Assembly (NCBI RefSeq): GCF_003063625.1
Contig: NZ_CP026604.1
Location: 1,302,001-1,366,000 of the forward strand
DNA length: 64,000 bases
Source: Saccharobesus litoralis
Lineage (GTDB): Bacteria > Pseudomonadota > Gammaproteobacteria > Enterobacterales > Alteromonadaceae
Direction of reading: 5' to 3'
The position numbers and the translations under genes are program-made. Shown here in pieces: positions 27,888 through 36,051 of this stretch; within the stretch, counting starts at the first letter, position 1; every line of letters begins with the position of its first letter. The notes below the pieces were generated by a model. That model was not told the origin of the DNA, searched no databases, and was given only the letters and a program-made list of their open reading frames with translations.

Positions 27888-30800
27888 ATGCCAACCAATA
27901 CCTTATCGCGCCTGCTACTGGCAGGCTTAGCCGGATTAGGCTTAAGTGCCTGTGGTGACAAAGTCGATCCCGATGTCGCTAAATATAATCTGCCTGAAGT
28001 GGTGGACTATAACTTCCATATTAAGCCGATTTTATCCGACAGTTGCTTTTTATGTCATGGCCCAGACACCGCCAATGCCAAAGCGGGTTTAAGCCTAAAT
28101 ACCTTTGAAAAAGCCACAACCCACAAACTCGACTCGGGTAACTTCGCCATAGTACCGGGTGATGCCGATGCCAGTGAAGCGTTACAACGCATATTAACTG
28201 ATGATCCGGGCATAATGATGCCGCCATCAAACTCAAATTTACGTTTGTCGGATCGCGATAAAGCCTTAATCAAGCGCTGGATCAATCAAGGCGCTGAGTA
28301 CAAAAAACATTGGTCGTTTATCAGTCCAGAAACACCAAACTTACCAGAAGTAGCGCAACAAGATTGGCCAGTTAACCCCATCGATAATTTCATTCTTCAT
28401 AAAATAGAAAGTAAAAAGGTTGAAGATAAACAACTTAAGCCAAATGCTGAAGCGGATAAAGAAACCCTTATTCGCCGCGTAACGTTTGATATCACGGGTT
28501 TACCGCCAACGTTGGAAGAAATCGATAGTTTCCTTGCCGATAACAGTGCCGATGCTTACGAAAAACTCGTTGACCGTTTACTGGCTAAACCAGCTTACGG
28601 CGAACGTATGGCATCGGAATGGCTCGATGTCGCGCGTTATGCCGATACCCATGGTTACGCAACTGATCCGTATCGCGATGTTTCGCCATACCGCGACTGG
28701 GTAATTAAAGCGTTTAACGAAAATAAACCGTTTGATGAGTTTATTACTTGGCAGTTAGCTGGCGATTTATTACCGACCCCTAGTGACGAACAGCTACTCG
28801 CCACCGCTTTCAACCGTATGCATACTCAAAATAACGAGGGCGGGATCGTTAACGAAGAATTCCGCGTTGAGTACGTAAAAGACAGGGTTCAAGCCGTTGG
28901 TACAGGTTTACTTGGTTTAACCATGCACTGCGCGCAATGTCATGATCATAAGTACGATGATATTCCAGCCAAGCACTACTACCAAACCTTCGCCATGTTC
29001 AACAATATTGACGAATCAGGGCAGATCTCTTGGGATGCGGGCGATATGCCAGTGCCGACTATGTTGTTGCCGAATGACGAGCAAAAGGCCAAAGTCACAA
29101 AACTTAAACAACAAGTCGAGAACCAAGAAAGCGCGCTAGAGGTTGTCGCTAGCAAGAGCCAATCGGGTTTCACGAATTGGTTAAAAAACAAAGCTAAGGC
29201 AGATCTTTTCGCTAACGATGTGCTAATAGCACATTACCCATTTAGCCAAAAAGACAGTACCAAAACCATTCACAATGCCTTAGATAAAAAGCAAACAGGT
29301 AAAGTCTTGTTTAGCTCCAGTAAATACCAAAAAGACGGCCCAGCTTTGGTAGTGAAAACCGACCAAGGTAATGAGGCCATTGAGGTTAACGGTGATGACG
29401 CTTTATTCTTCCCATCCATGGATCACTTTAATCGCGCAACCCCCTTTACCGTGGCGATTAAAGCTAAGTTCCCTGCCGATTTAACCGATGGCGTATTATT
29501 CCACTTTAATAAATCATCGATTTTGTATAACTACAAAGGCTTTGATGTCACCGTGGAAGACAACCATTGGGTAGTACGATTAGCTCATACTTATCCATAC
29601 AATGCCATTGCCTTGCGCTCTCAACAGCCAGTTACAACCGACGTTTGGCAACATGTCGCCCTTACCTATAATGGTTCGTCGAAAGCTGATGGTGTAACCC
29701 TATATGTAGACGGCCAACCTGTGGCCATGAATGTCGAACGCGACAACCTTTACAAAGATATTCGCCATCGTCCAAAAGACGAACTCGGCTTAGTAGTAAC
29801 ACTTAAAGTTGGTGCACGCTGGCGTTCACGAGGCGCAGCACTAACATTAGTTGATGACTTAAAAGTGTGGTCAACCGACTTAACTCAAGTTGAAATATTA
29901 GCCAATGCTAATCAAGCCTTAGGTAAAGACTTTTCAGTTGGTGATGTTGCAAGTGAATCGCAATGGTTAGCCTACTACAACCAACGCGTAAACAAGCAGT
30001 ATGTCCAAGCTTTGGACAAACTAACGGATGTGCGTAACCAATATAACGCGGCCAATGAAGACATTCCTGAGATCATGATCATGCAGGAATTAGCCGAACA
30101 GCGCCCAACTTATATTCTTGAACGCGGTTTATACAACAACTATGGTGAACAAGTAGAAGCAGGGGTGCCAGAGGCTGTGTTCCCGTTTGATCCAAATCTA
30201 CCGAAAAACCGCATTGGTTTAGCTAAATGGCTAACCGATCCACAACATCCTTTGTTAGCTCGTGTAGTCAGTAACCGCTATTGGATGATGCTAATGGGTA
30301 CAGGTATTGTGCGTACGCCAGAAGACTTTGGTAGCCAAGGCCAATTGCCTACCCACCCTGACGCTTTAGATTGGCTAAGTCGCGAGTTTATCGATTCAGG
30401 TTGGGATATTAAGCACATAGTTAAAACCATCGCGATGTCAGCAACCTATCGCCAAAGCTCAATTGCTAGCGAGCTGAAGCTCGAAGCCGATCCGGAAAAT
30501 ACCTTATACGCTCGCGGGCCAAGTAACCGTTTAACCGCAGAAATGTTGCGTGACAATGTGCTTGCAGCCAGTGGCTTGCTGGTTGAAAAGCTCGGTGGCA
30601 AAAGTGTTTACCCCTATCAGCCTGAAGGCTTATGGGTAATGAACCGTGGTAAATATCAGCAAAGCACAGGTGACGATTTATACCGCCGCAGTTTATACAC
30701 AATTTGGAAGCGTAATGCGCCACCACCCAGCATGCATAACTTTGATACACCCACTCGTTCATACAGTGTGGGTACACGTCAATCAACCAATACGCCATTA

Positions 30801-31136
30801 CAAGCATTAACCCTGATGAATGATCCGCAGTATGTGGAAGCTGGGCGAATTTTGGCCGAGCGTGTCATGACAGAAACACAAGATGGCGACCAACGCTTGG
30901 TGAATTTGTACCGCCGCTTAACCAGTAAGTTCCCAGACGAACACGAATTAAGCCTGATGCAAGATATGTATAAAACCTTCGCGGATAAATTCCAGAAGGC
31001 ACCAGAGCAGGCTGACGAGCTACTCACAGTCGGTGAAAAGCCAAGCTCAAAGCAACTTGATAAACATAGTTTGGCTGCACTCAGCACAGTCGCCAACCTA
31101 GTGATGAACCACGACGCAACGGTTATTAAGCGTTAA
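27888..31136 (+). CDS. PSD1/DUF1549-LamG-DUF1553 planctomycete-type cytochrome lipoprotein
   Basis: 1082 residues. Lipobox LSAC lies at about residue 22. The planctomycete cytochrome C domain has heme motif CFLCH (Cys53). The DUF1549 region (about 160-370) shows NPIDNFILHKIE, FDITGLPPTLEEID, MASEWLDVARYADTHGY and a second CxxCH, CAQCH (Cys348). A LamG/concanavalin-like insert lies at about 440-680 (DVWQHVALTYNGS, VTLYVDGQPV). The DUF1553 region (about 760-1050) has RIGLAKWLTDPQHPLLARV, NRYWMMLMGTGIV and RSYSVGTRQSTNTPLQAL. These families are abundant in Planctomycetes and marine polysaccharide degraders, and their reaction is unknown to me. The gene starts 1 bp after the NHL stop codon, with GGAG inside the preceding gene. 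Confidence 0.92.
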   Translation: MPTNTLSRLLLAGLAGLGLSACGDKVDPDVAKYNLPEVVDYNFHIKPILSDSCFLCHGPDTANAKAGLSLNTFEKATTHKLDSGNFAIVPGDADASEALQRILTDDPGIMMPPSNSNLRLSDRDKALIKRWINQGAEYKKHWSFISPETPNLPEVAQQDWPVNPIDNFILHKIESKKVEDKQLKPNAEADKETLIRRVTFDITGLPPTLEEIDSFLADNSADAYEKLVDRLLAKPAYGERMASEWLDVARYADTHGYATDPYRDVSPYRDWVIKAFNENKPFDEFITWQLAGDLLPTPSDEQLLATAFNRMHTQNNEGGIVNEEFRVEYVKDRVQAVGTGLLGLTMHCAQCHDHKYDDIPAKHYYQTFAMFNNIDESGQISWDAGDMPVPTMLLPNDEQKAKVTKLKQQVENQESALEVVASKSQSGFTNWLKNKAKADLFANDVLIAHYPFSQKDSTKTIHNALDKKQTGKVLFSSSKYQKDGPALVVKTDQGNEAIEVNGDDALFFPSMDHFNRATPFTVAIKAKFPADLTDGVLFHFNKSSILYNYKGFDVTVEDNHWVVRLAHTYPYNAIALRSQQPVTTDVWQHVALTYNGSSKADGVTLYVDGQPVAMNVERDNLYKDIRHRPKDELGLVVTLKVGARWRSRGAALTLVDDLKVWSTDLTQVEILANANQALGKDFSVGDVASESQWLAYYNQRVNKQYVQALDKLTDVRNQYNAANEDIPEIMIMQELAEQRPTYILERGLYNNYGEQVEAGVPEAVFPFDPNLPKNRIGLAKWLTDPQHPLLARVVSNRYWMMLMGTGIVRTPEDFGSQGQLPTHPDALDWLSREFIDSGWDIKHIVKTIAMSATYRQSSIASELKLEADPENTLYARGPSNRLTAEMLRDNVLAASGLLVEKLGGKSVYPYQPEGLWVMNRGKYQQSTGDDLYRRSLYTIWKRNAPPPSMHNFDTPTRSYSVGTRQSTNTPLQALTLMNDPQYVEAGRILAERVMTETQDGDQRLVNLYRRLTSKFPDEHELSLMQDMYKTFADKFQKAPEQADELLTVGEKPSSKQLDKHSLAALSTVANLVMNHDATVIKR

Positions 31137-31193
31137 TCGAACATGTTAAGCGAATATGTTGAGCGAACATAAGTAAAGCGCTAAGGAATCATT

Positions 31194-32702
31194 ATGAAAA
31201 CCCTAGATCAATTATTAAAAACGCCGGAAAACCCAATAAGTCGTCGTCAGTTTTTAAAAGGCGCATCGGTAGCCGGTGGCGCCGGAGCACTCGCCAGCAT
31301 CCCAGGTTTAAGTTACGCCGATGCTAGTAAAATAATATTGCCGGATGACAAGTTAGACCTTGCTCCTGACATTAGCCCAGATACCAGCTTAAACGGAGTA
31401 ATGGGACAACCGCATTTCCCTGCCAAAGCCAAACGCATGATCTACTTGTTCCAAAGCGGTGGTCCATCGCAAATGGAATTGTTCGACTACAAACCCATGC
31501 TTAACAAAATGCACGGGCAAGAGATCCCAAGCGAAGTAAAAGGCGATACCACGTTAACCAGTATGACAGCCGATCAAACTTCACTGCCTTTGGTTAAATC
31601 AATCTTTGACTTTAAGCAGCACGGTGAATCCGGCGCTTGGGTCAGTGAGCTATTGCCACACACCGCCAATATCGCCGACGATATCTGTTTTATAAAATCG
31701 GTGCACACCGACGCGATCAACCATGATCCAGCCGCCACCTTTATGCTAACCGGCTTCCCAATTGCTGGTCGCCCAAGCCTAGGTGCTTGGTTAAGTTATG
31801 GCTTAGGCAGTAACAACAACAACCTGCCGCCATTTATTGTATTACTGACCAACCAAATTAAAGGTCAACCAGTCTTTGCGCGTTTATGGGGTAATGGCTT
31901 CTTACCGTCAATCCATCAAGGCGTACAGTTCCGCTCGGGTAAAGATCCGGTACTATTCGTTAATAACCCGCCGGGTATGAGCCGTTATGATCGCCGTGAA
32001 ATGCTTAGTTATCTAACCAAACTGCATGGTATTCAGCATGCTAAAACCATGGATGATGAAATTCATTCACGTATTGCCCAATACGCCATGGCCGAACGTA
32101 TGCAAACCTCAGTACCAGAAGTGACCGACTTCTCGGATGAGCCAGATTGGGTATTTGATATGTATGGCCCAGATTCGCGCACACCGGGTACATTCGCCGC
32201 AAACTGCTTGCTAGCCCGCCGTTTAGCCGAACGTAACGTTAAGTTTACTCAACTATTCCATCGTGGTTGGGATCACCATGCCGGATTACCAGGTGGTATA
32301 AAACAAATGTGTCGTGAAACCGACCAAGCAGCAGCTGCACTAGTCACCGATCTTAAACAACGTGGCTTGCTAGATGATACCTTAGTCGTTTGGGGTGGCG
32401 AGTTTGGCCGTACTAGCTATTGCCAAGGTAAATTCCATGAGAAGAAATACGGCCGTGATCATCATCCAAATGCGTTTACCATGTGGATGGCTGGTGGCGG
32501 CGTTAAGCCGGGTATCAGCTATGGTGAAACCGATGATTTCGCCTACAACATCACCAAAGATCCCGTGCATGTGCACGACTTACAAGCCACTATAATGCAT
32601 TTAATGGGTATTGATCACGAGCGCCTAACCTTTAAATACCAAGGCCGCCGCTTTAGATTAACCGATGTCCATGGCCATGTGGTGAAAGGGATATTGGCGT
32701 AA
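31194..32702 (+). CDS. DUF1501 protein with Tat signal
   Basis: 502 residues. A canonical Tat leader, SRRQFLKGASVAGGAGAL, exports the folded protein to the periplasm. The body has the DUF1501 pattern, an alkaline-phosphatase/sulfatase-like fold: IYLFQSGGPSQMELFDYKP, THMLTGFP-like TFMLTGFPIAGRPSLG, FHRGWDHHAG, VVWGGEFGRTSYCQGK and GRDHHPNAFTMWMAGGG. These histidines and aspartates could bind metal. There is no C/S-x-P-x-R sulfatase motif, so it should not be called a sulfatase. It is almost always found next to PSD1-type genes, as here (57 bp downstream of 27888-31136), and ends the operon. AAGGAATC precedes the ATG. Confidence 0.9.
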   Translation: MKTLDQLLKTPENPISRRQFLKGASVAGGAGALASIPGLSYADASKIILPDDKLDLAPDISPDTSLNGVMGQPHFPAKAKRMIYLFQSGGPSQMELFDYKPMLNKMHGQEIPSEVKGDTTLTSMTADQTSLPLVKSIFDFKQHGESGAWVSELLPHTANIADDICFIKSVHTDAINHDPAATFMLTGFPIAGRPSLGAWLSYGLGSNNNNLPPFIVLLTNQIKGQPVFARLWGNGFLPSIHQGVQFRSGKDPVLFVNNPPGMSRYDRREMLSYLTKLHGIQHAKTMDDEIHSRIAQYAMAERMQTSVPEVTDFSDEPDWVFDMYGPDSRTPGTFAANCLLARRLAERNVKFTQLFHRGWDHHAGLPGGIKQMCRETDQAAAALVTDLKQRGLLDDTLVVWGGEFGRTSYCQGKFHEKKYGRDHHPNAFTMWMAGGGVKPGISYGETDDFAYNITKDPVHVHDLQATIMHLMGIDHERLTFKYQGRRFRLTDVHGHVVKGILA

Positions 32703-32718
32703 AGTTTGGAATGAAATA

Positions 32719-32754
32719 CCACACCGCTTTTTTAACAAGAAAAATGGTGTGGTT
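32719..32754 (+). terminator. Probable terminator of the PSD1/DUF1501 operon
   Basis: Stem ACCACACC with GGTGTGGT, extended inward by TTTTT and AAAAA, 17 bp after the DUF1501 stop. The distal T-run is weak, so it may act as an mRNA-end hairpin. Confidence 0.6.
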
Positions 32755-32842
32755 CGTTGAATTTGGGCTTCACATTTTTAGTTGTTGACGACAATGGTTT
32801 CACCATAAACAGGTGGTGTTGACTTATAATCATCTCGTACAG

Positions 32843-33169
32843 CTATATCCTATTTAACGCTAAAAATACTCCGACCAAAACACCTAATACAGAGATACAT
32901 AACCTCAAATTAAAGTAGATAGCGTTTTCTGATTTTTTAATGACACCTTCAAGGCTGGAAACTTCTTTTACTATCAAAGCGAATATCAACTCCAAAAGAA
33001 AGTTCTGCGCAATAATTATTGCAAAATATAGCAACTTTTGTTGATCATTTATCATTCCTAAATGGTGAAAAAATATTACAAGAAGAAACAATGAAACAGT
33101 AAACCCGATAGAAAGCCAAAATATTAACGTATAAATAGGCTTGCTAAACTTTTTATGACTTGACAACAT
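32843..33169 (-). CDS. Small membrane protein of unknown function
   Basis: 108 residues with three hydrophobic segments (about 12-33, 45-66 and 88-106) and a short charged linker (KEVSSLEGVIKKSE). I recognise no family. It is 4 bp downstream of 33174-33437 on the same strand, so the two are probably one transcript. The sequence is more AT-rich than the flanking DUF1501 and thiH genes, which suggests a separate origin, perhaps recent transfer. There is an acceptable AGAAG upstream of its ATG. Confidence 0.55.
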   Translation of the reverse strand: MLSSHKKFSKPIYTLIFWLSIGFTVSLFLLVIFFHHLGMINDQQKLLYFAIIIAQNFLLELIFALIVKEVSSLEGVIKKSENAIYFNLRLCISVLGVLVGVFLALNRI

Positions 33170-33173
33170 TAAA

Positions 33174-33437
33174 CTAATCTTCTGAAGTTAAGTTTATAAT
33201 TAATTCACTGGCGTTAACTGCTGAATCAACCACACCAAATTGTGGATAACGAATAGCTAATGCACCACTTACTGTCGAAGCGTCAGAAGCATCACAAAAG
33301 CACTGCGTTGCACCATAGTTTGTAATTGCAACTGTACCCGCACCTATTTTAACATAAGGATGAGGAGCAACATCCAAAGTAATATTCGCTCCAATTGTAA
33401 TGACTGGTGATACCACATTACAGTAAACGTAAAACAT
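33174..33437 (-). CDS. Small hypothetical protein, beta-rich (87 aa)
   Basis: 87 residues (MFYVYCNVVSPVITIGANIT...), predicted beta-strand-rich, with the cysteines of CFCDAS. AAGGGGGATA just before the ATG is one of the strongest ribosome-binding sites in the window, which supports real expression. No signal peptide or known motif. It is the first gene of a two-gene unit with the membrane protein 32843-33169. A structural or toxin-like role is possible, but nothing in the sequence shows it. Confidence 0.55.
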   Translation of the reverse strand: MFYVYCNVVSPVITIGANITLDVAPHPYVKIGAGTVAITNYGATQCFCDASDASTVSGALAIRYPQFGVVDSAVNASELIINLTSED

Positions 33438-33504
33438 TATCCCCCTTTAAACACAAGTTTTAAGAGGTGCGGTTCGTGGAACTCACAGCACCCTACCAAG
33501 ATCA

Positions 33505-34638
33505 TTAGCGATTATACTCCGCCTGCCAATCTTGCATCACGGCTTGATAACCTTGTTGGGCAATAGCCTCGCAGATAGCAGGAGTATTGCGGTTATCATC
33601 AATATCAAACTGGCTTAACTCTTGTGCGGATTGTTCGGCGTAGCCACCGGGTTGGGTGCTGGATTCGGCTGACATTGTGGTGATTCCGAGTGGGATCAGT
33701 AGATCGCGAAATGCGGCGCGCTCGCGAGTAGAGAGGGATAGCTCGACTTGTGGGAACATCAATCGTAAGGCGCAAACCAGCTGTAATAAGTCGCGTTCGC
33801 TTACCTTATTTTGAATCGAGATTTCACCTAATGCTGGTCTTAAACGTGGAAAGGATAGCGAATAGCGGCTGCGCCAGTAGTGTTTTTGCAAGTACGCAAG
33901 GTGCTGAGCAAGTACCAAACTATCGGCTCGCCAATCCCTTAAGCCAAGTAATATACCTAAACCAATTTTATCCATTCCGGCTTGGCCTAACCTTTCAGCG
34001 GTTTTTAACCTATGTTGATAATCGGCCTTTTGGCCTTTTAAGTGGTAGTTTTGGTATGTATTGGGATCGTAAGTTTCTTGATACACCAATACAGCATCGA
34101 CCCCGGCTTGTTTTAAACGCTGATAATCGGCAACCGACATCGGCTGTACTTCCAAGCTAATATGTTTAAACAAGGGCCTTAGCTGCTTTACTGCGGCACA
34201 CAAATAATCAGTATCGACCTTTTTAAGCATTTCGCCCGTTACTAACAATATATGCTGGTATCCCTTGGCAAGAATGGCTTTGGCTTCAGCTAAAATTTGC
34301 TCCGGCGTTAAGGCATTACGCCTAACTTTATTATTGGCAGAAAAGCCGCAATAGGTACAAACATTGCTGCACCAGTTAGATAGGTATAAAGGAATATACA
34401 ACTGGATAGTTTTGCCAAATCGTTGTTGGGTTAATTGCTGGCTAACTTGGGCCATTTGCGGCAAATAAGCTTGGGCAGCGGGTGAGATAAGTGCTGCGAA
34501 TTGATCAAGCGATAAACCCAAACCAGATTTGGCTTGCACAATGATCGATTCAATATCAGCTTTTTTGGTCGCAAGGATTTGCTGATTGAGTTGTTGCCAG
34601 TTAATTAATTGACTGGTTTGGTAAAAAGATTCTGCCAC
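33505..34638 (-). CDS. thiH: 2-iminoacetate synthase ThiH
   Basis: 377 residues, the usual ThiH length. It is a radical-SAM enzyme that cleaves tyrosine to dehydroglycine (2-iminoacetate) and p-cresol for the thiamin thiazole ring. The [4Fe-4S] motif CxxxCxxC is seen as CSNVCTYCGFS, followed by LTPEQILAEAK and LLVTGE. The start codon is GTG 34638. It is the last of thiS-thiG-thiH on the minus strand but is separated from thiG by 219 bp of repeat-like DNA, so expression may depend on read-through. Confidence 0.95.
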   Translation of the reverse strand: MAESFYQTSQLINWQQLNQQILATKKADIESIIVQAKSGLGLSLDQFAALISPAAQAYLPQMAQVSQQLTQQRFGKTIQLYIPLYLSNWCSNVCTYCGFSANNKVRRNALTPEQILAEAKAILAKGYQHILLVTGEMLKKVDTDYLCAAVKQLRPLFKHISLEVQPMSVADYQRLKQAGVDAVLVYQETYDPNTYQNYHLKGQKADYQHRLKTAERLGQAGMDKIGLGILLGLRDWRADSLVLAQHLAYLQKHYWRSRYSLSFPRLRPALGEISIQNKVSERDLLQLVCALRLMFPQVELSLSTRERAAFRDLLIPLGITTMSAESSTQPGGYAEQSAQELSQFDIDDNRNTPAICEAIAQQGYQAVMQDWQAEYNR

Positions 34639-34857
34639 GCGTTAGCTCGCTTTATTATTGTATTTATGGAAAAGGATTTATTATTCGAATAGCAAAGCTA
34701 TAACCTTTTCAATAAAGATATGATCAATTGAATCCCTTGTAGGTCGAAGCTGCTGCTTCGTCAAAACCTTAAAATACGACGCGAGCGTCGAACCTATAAA
34801 AATAGCTAGCCTTGTTTCAACTAATCAAAATTGCAGATCGAGGTTCGTTTAAAGCGC
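34639..34857. repeat. Palindrome-rich repeat segment inside the thi cluster
   Basis: Contains TGTAGGTCGAAGCTGCTGCTTCG, ACGACGCGAGCGTCG and TTTCAACTAATCAAAATT; the last is shared with the duplicated repeat at 45885-46344. GAAGCTGCTGCTTC and CGACGCGAGCGTCG are small hairpins. There is no coding potential. Its position between thiG and thiH indicates insertion of a dispersed element into an operon. Confidence 0.5.
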
Positions 34858-35667
34858 CTACATTATTGCTTGTTCTTGTGCCTGCAAAAACTCAGTTAGC
34901 GGACTACTTGCTTGGGCTTCAAATGTTTTATTAGCCATGCCGGCTTGATAGGCTAAGCGTCCGGCTCGTACGGCATAGGCAAATGCTTTAGCCATGGCGA
35001 CAGGATCATGTGCGACCGAAATAGCGGTATTGACCAATATGGCATCGGCGCCCATTTCCATTGCTTGTGCAGCATGCGATGGCGTGCCGAGTCCGGCATC
35101 GACTATGACTGGGACATTAGCTTGCTCAATAATAATGCGTAAAAATGCTGCGGTTTGCAGACCTTGATTAGAGCCAATCGGTGCGGCTAGCGGCATAACT
35201 ACCGCGCAACCGGCTTCTTCCAATTGCTTACACAATACCGGATCAGCATGAACATAGGGCAGTACGGTAAAACCTTGCTCGCATAGGACTTGTGCGGCTT
35301 TTAAGGTTTCAAGCGGATCTGGCATTAAATAGCGCGGATCGGGATGGATCTCTAATTTTACCCAGCGGGTACCAAAGGCCTCATGTGCCAAATGCGCAGC
35401 ATAAATAGCTTCTTTAGCATTGGTTGCGCCAGAGGTATTTGGCAGTAAACGCACACCTGTATCTTGCAGTGAGGTTAAAATATCATCTTGGCCGTTAGTC
35501 ACTGGATCAATACCAACTCGCCCAACATCTACCCGTTTTAGCGCCAATGTCGCCATTTCGGTTTCGGACGCCCTAATGGCCAAACGCATTAGCTCTGTGC
35601 TTGCAAATTTGCCAGTACCCATTAATAAACGCGAGTTAAATTCAACATCGCCTATTTTAAGTAGCAT
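34858..35667 (-). CDS. thiG: Thiazole synthase ThiG
   Basis: 269 residues, a typical length. It condenses 1-deoxyxylulose 5-phosphate, dehydroglycine and ThiS thiocarboxylate into the thiazole phosphate. Visible landmarks are the start [33 protein letters not shown], the Schiff-base lysine region [22 protein letters not shown] and [21 protein letters not shown]. It is 8 bp downstream of thiS. The partners ThiF, ThiE, ThiC and ThiD are not in the window. Confidence 0.96.
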   Translation of the reverse strand: MLLKIGDVEFNSRLLMGTGKFASTELMRLAIRASETEMATLALKRVDVGRVGIDPVTNGQDDILTSLQDTGVRLLPNTSGATNAKEAIYAAHLAHEAFGTRWVKLEIHPDPRYLMPDPLETLKAAQVLCEQGFTVLPYVHADPVLCKQLEEAGCAVVMPLAAPIGSNQGLQTAAFLRIIIEQANVPVIVDAGLGTPSHAAQAMEMGADAILVNTAISVAHDPVAMAKAFAYAVRAGRLAYQAGMANKTFEAQASSPLTEFLQAQEQAIM

Positions 35668-35675
35668 AATTTGGC

Positions 35676-35873
35676 TTAACCTCCCGCAATCGCTTGAAAT
35701 ACGTCGACTTTATCGCCGGCTTGTAAGGTAAATTCGGGCCACATATTTTGCGGGATCACTTCAAAGTTAACCGCGACGGCTAAGCCCTTGTTATTGGGCA
35801 ATTGTGCAATCAAAGCTGCAAGATCAGGCTTGGTTACTTGTTGGGATTGACCGTTTAATTGAATTGCGATCAT
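35676..35873 (-). CDS. thiS: Sulfur-carrier protein ThiS
   Basis: 65 residues of ubiquitin-like fold ending in the obligatory Gly-Gly (FQAIAGG), which is adenylated by ThiF and thiocarboxylated. It is the first gene of the thiS-thiG-thiH group. No thiamin-pyrophosphate riboswitch is evident upstream; instead there is a 15-bp-stem hairpin and a dispersed repeat (35927-36012), so the normal head of the operon appears to be elsewhere. Confidence 0.93.
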   Translation of the reverse strand: MIAIQLNGQSQQVTKPDLAALIAQLPNNKGLAVAVNFEVIPQNMWPEFTLQAGDKVDVFQAIAGG

Positions 35874-35926
35874 TGGGTTTACCTATTTATTTTTTGGCGA
35901 TTACAACACTGGTCTTGGTCAAGCAA

Positions 35927-35971
35927 CAGTCGAAGGGAAAGTGTTATAAAACAACTCTTTCCCTTCGACTG
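35927..35971. repeat. Perfect 15-bp inverted repeat between nrdD and thiS
   Basis: CAGTCGAAGGGAAAG and its exact complement around a 15-nt loop. It may end nrdD transcripts but belongs to the repeat family described at 35964-36012. Confidence 0.7.
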
Positions 35972-36012
35972 CCTTGGTTTATGGTGAGCTCGACGAACTA
36001 CGCTCAGGGTGA
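35964..36012. repeat. Dispersed repeat segment shared with 46 kb
   Basis: CTTCGACTGCCTTGGTTTAT followed by GTGAGCTCGACGAACTACGC is nearly identical to 46250-46300 inside the second copy of the 46 kb duplication. Noncoding. Confidence 0.65.
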
Positions 36013-36051
36013 AGGTCTTTATTACCTTCCTACTGAAAAAATGCTCTTTAC

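Noticed and set aside
31194-32702. Sulfatase
   Set aside because: The fold is related, but the C/S-x-P-x-R maturation motif is absent and the sequence matches DUF1501.
35874-36051. TPP riboswitch upstream of thiS
   Set aside because: No THI-box-like conserved segments; the region is a hairpin and a dispersed repeat.
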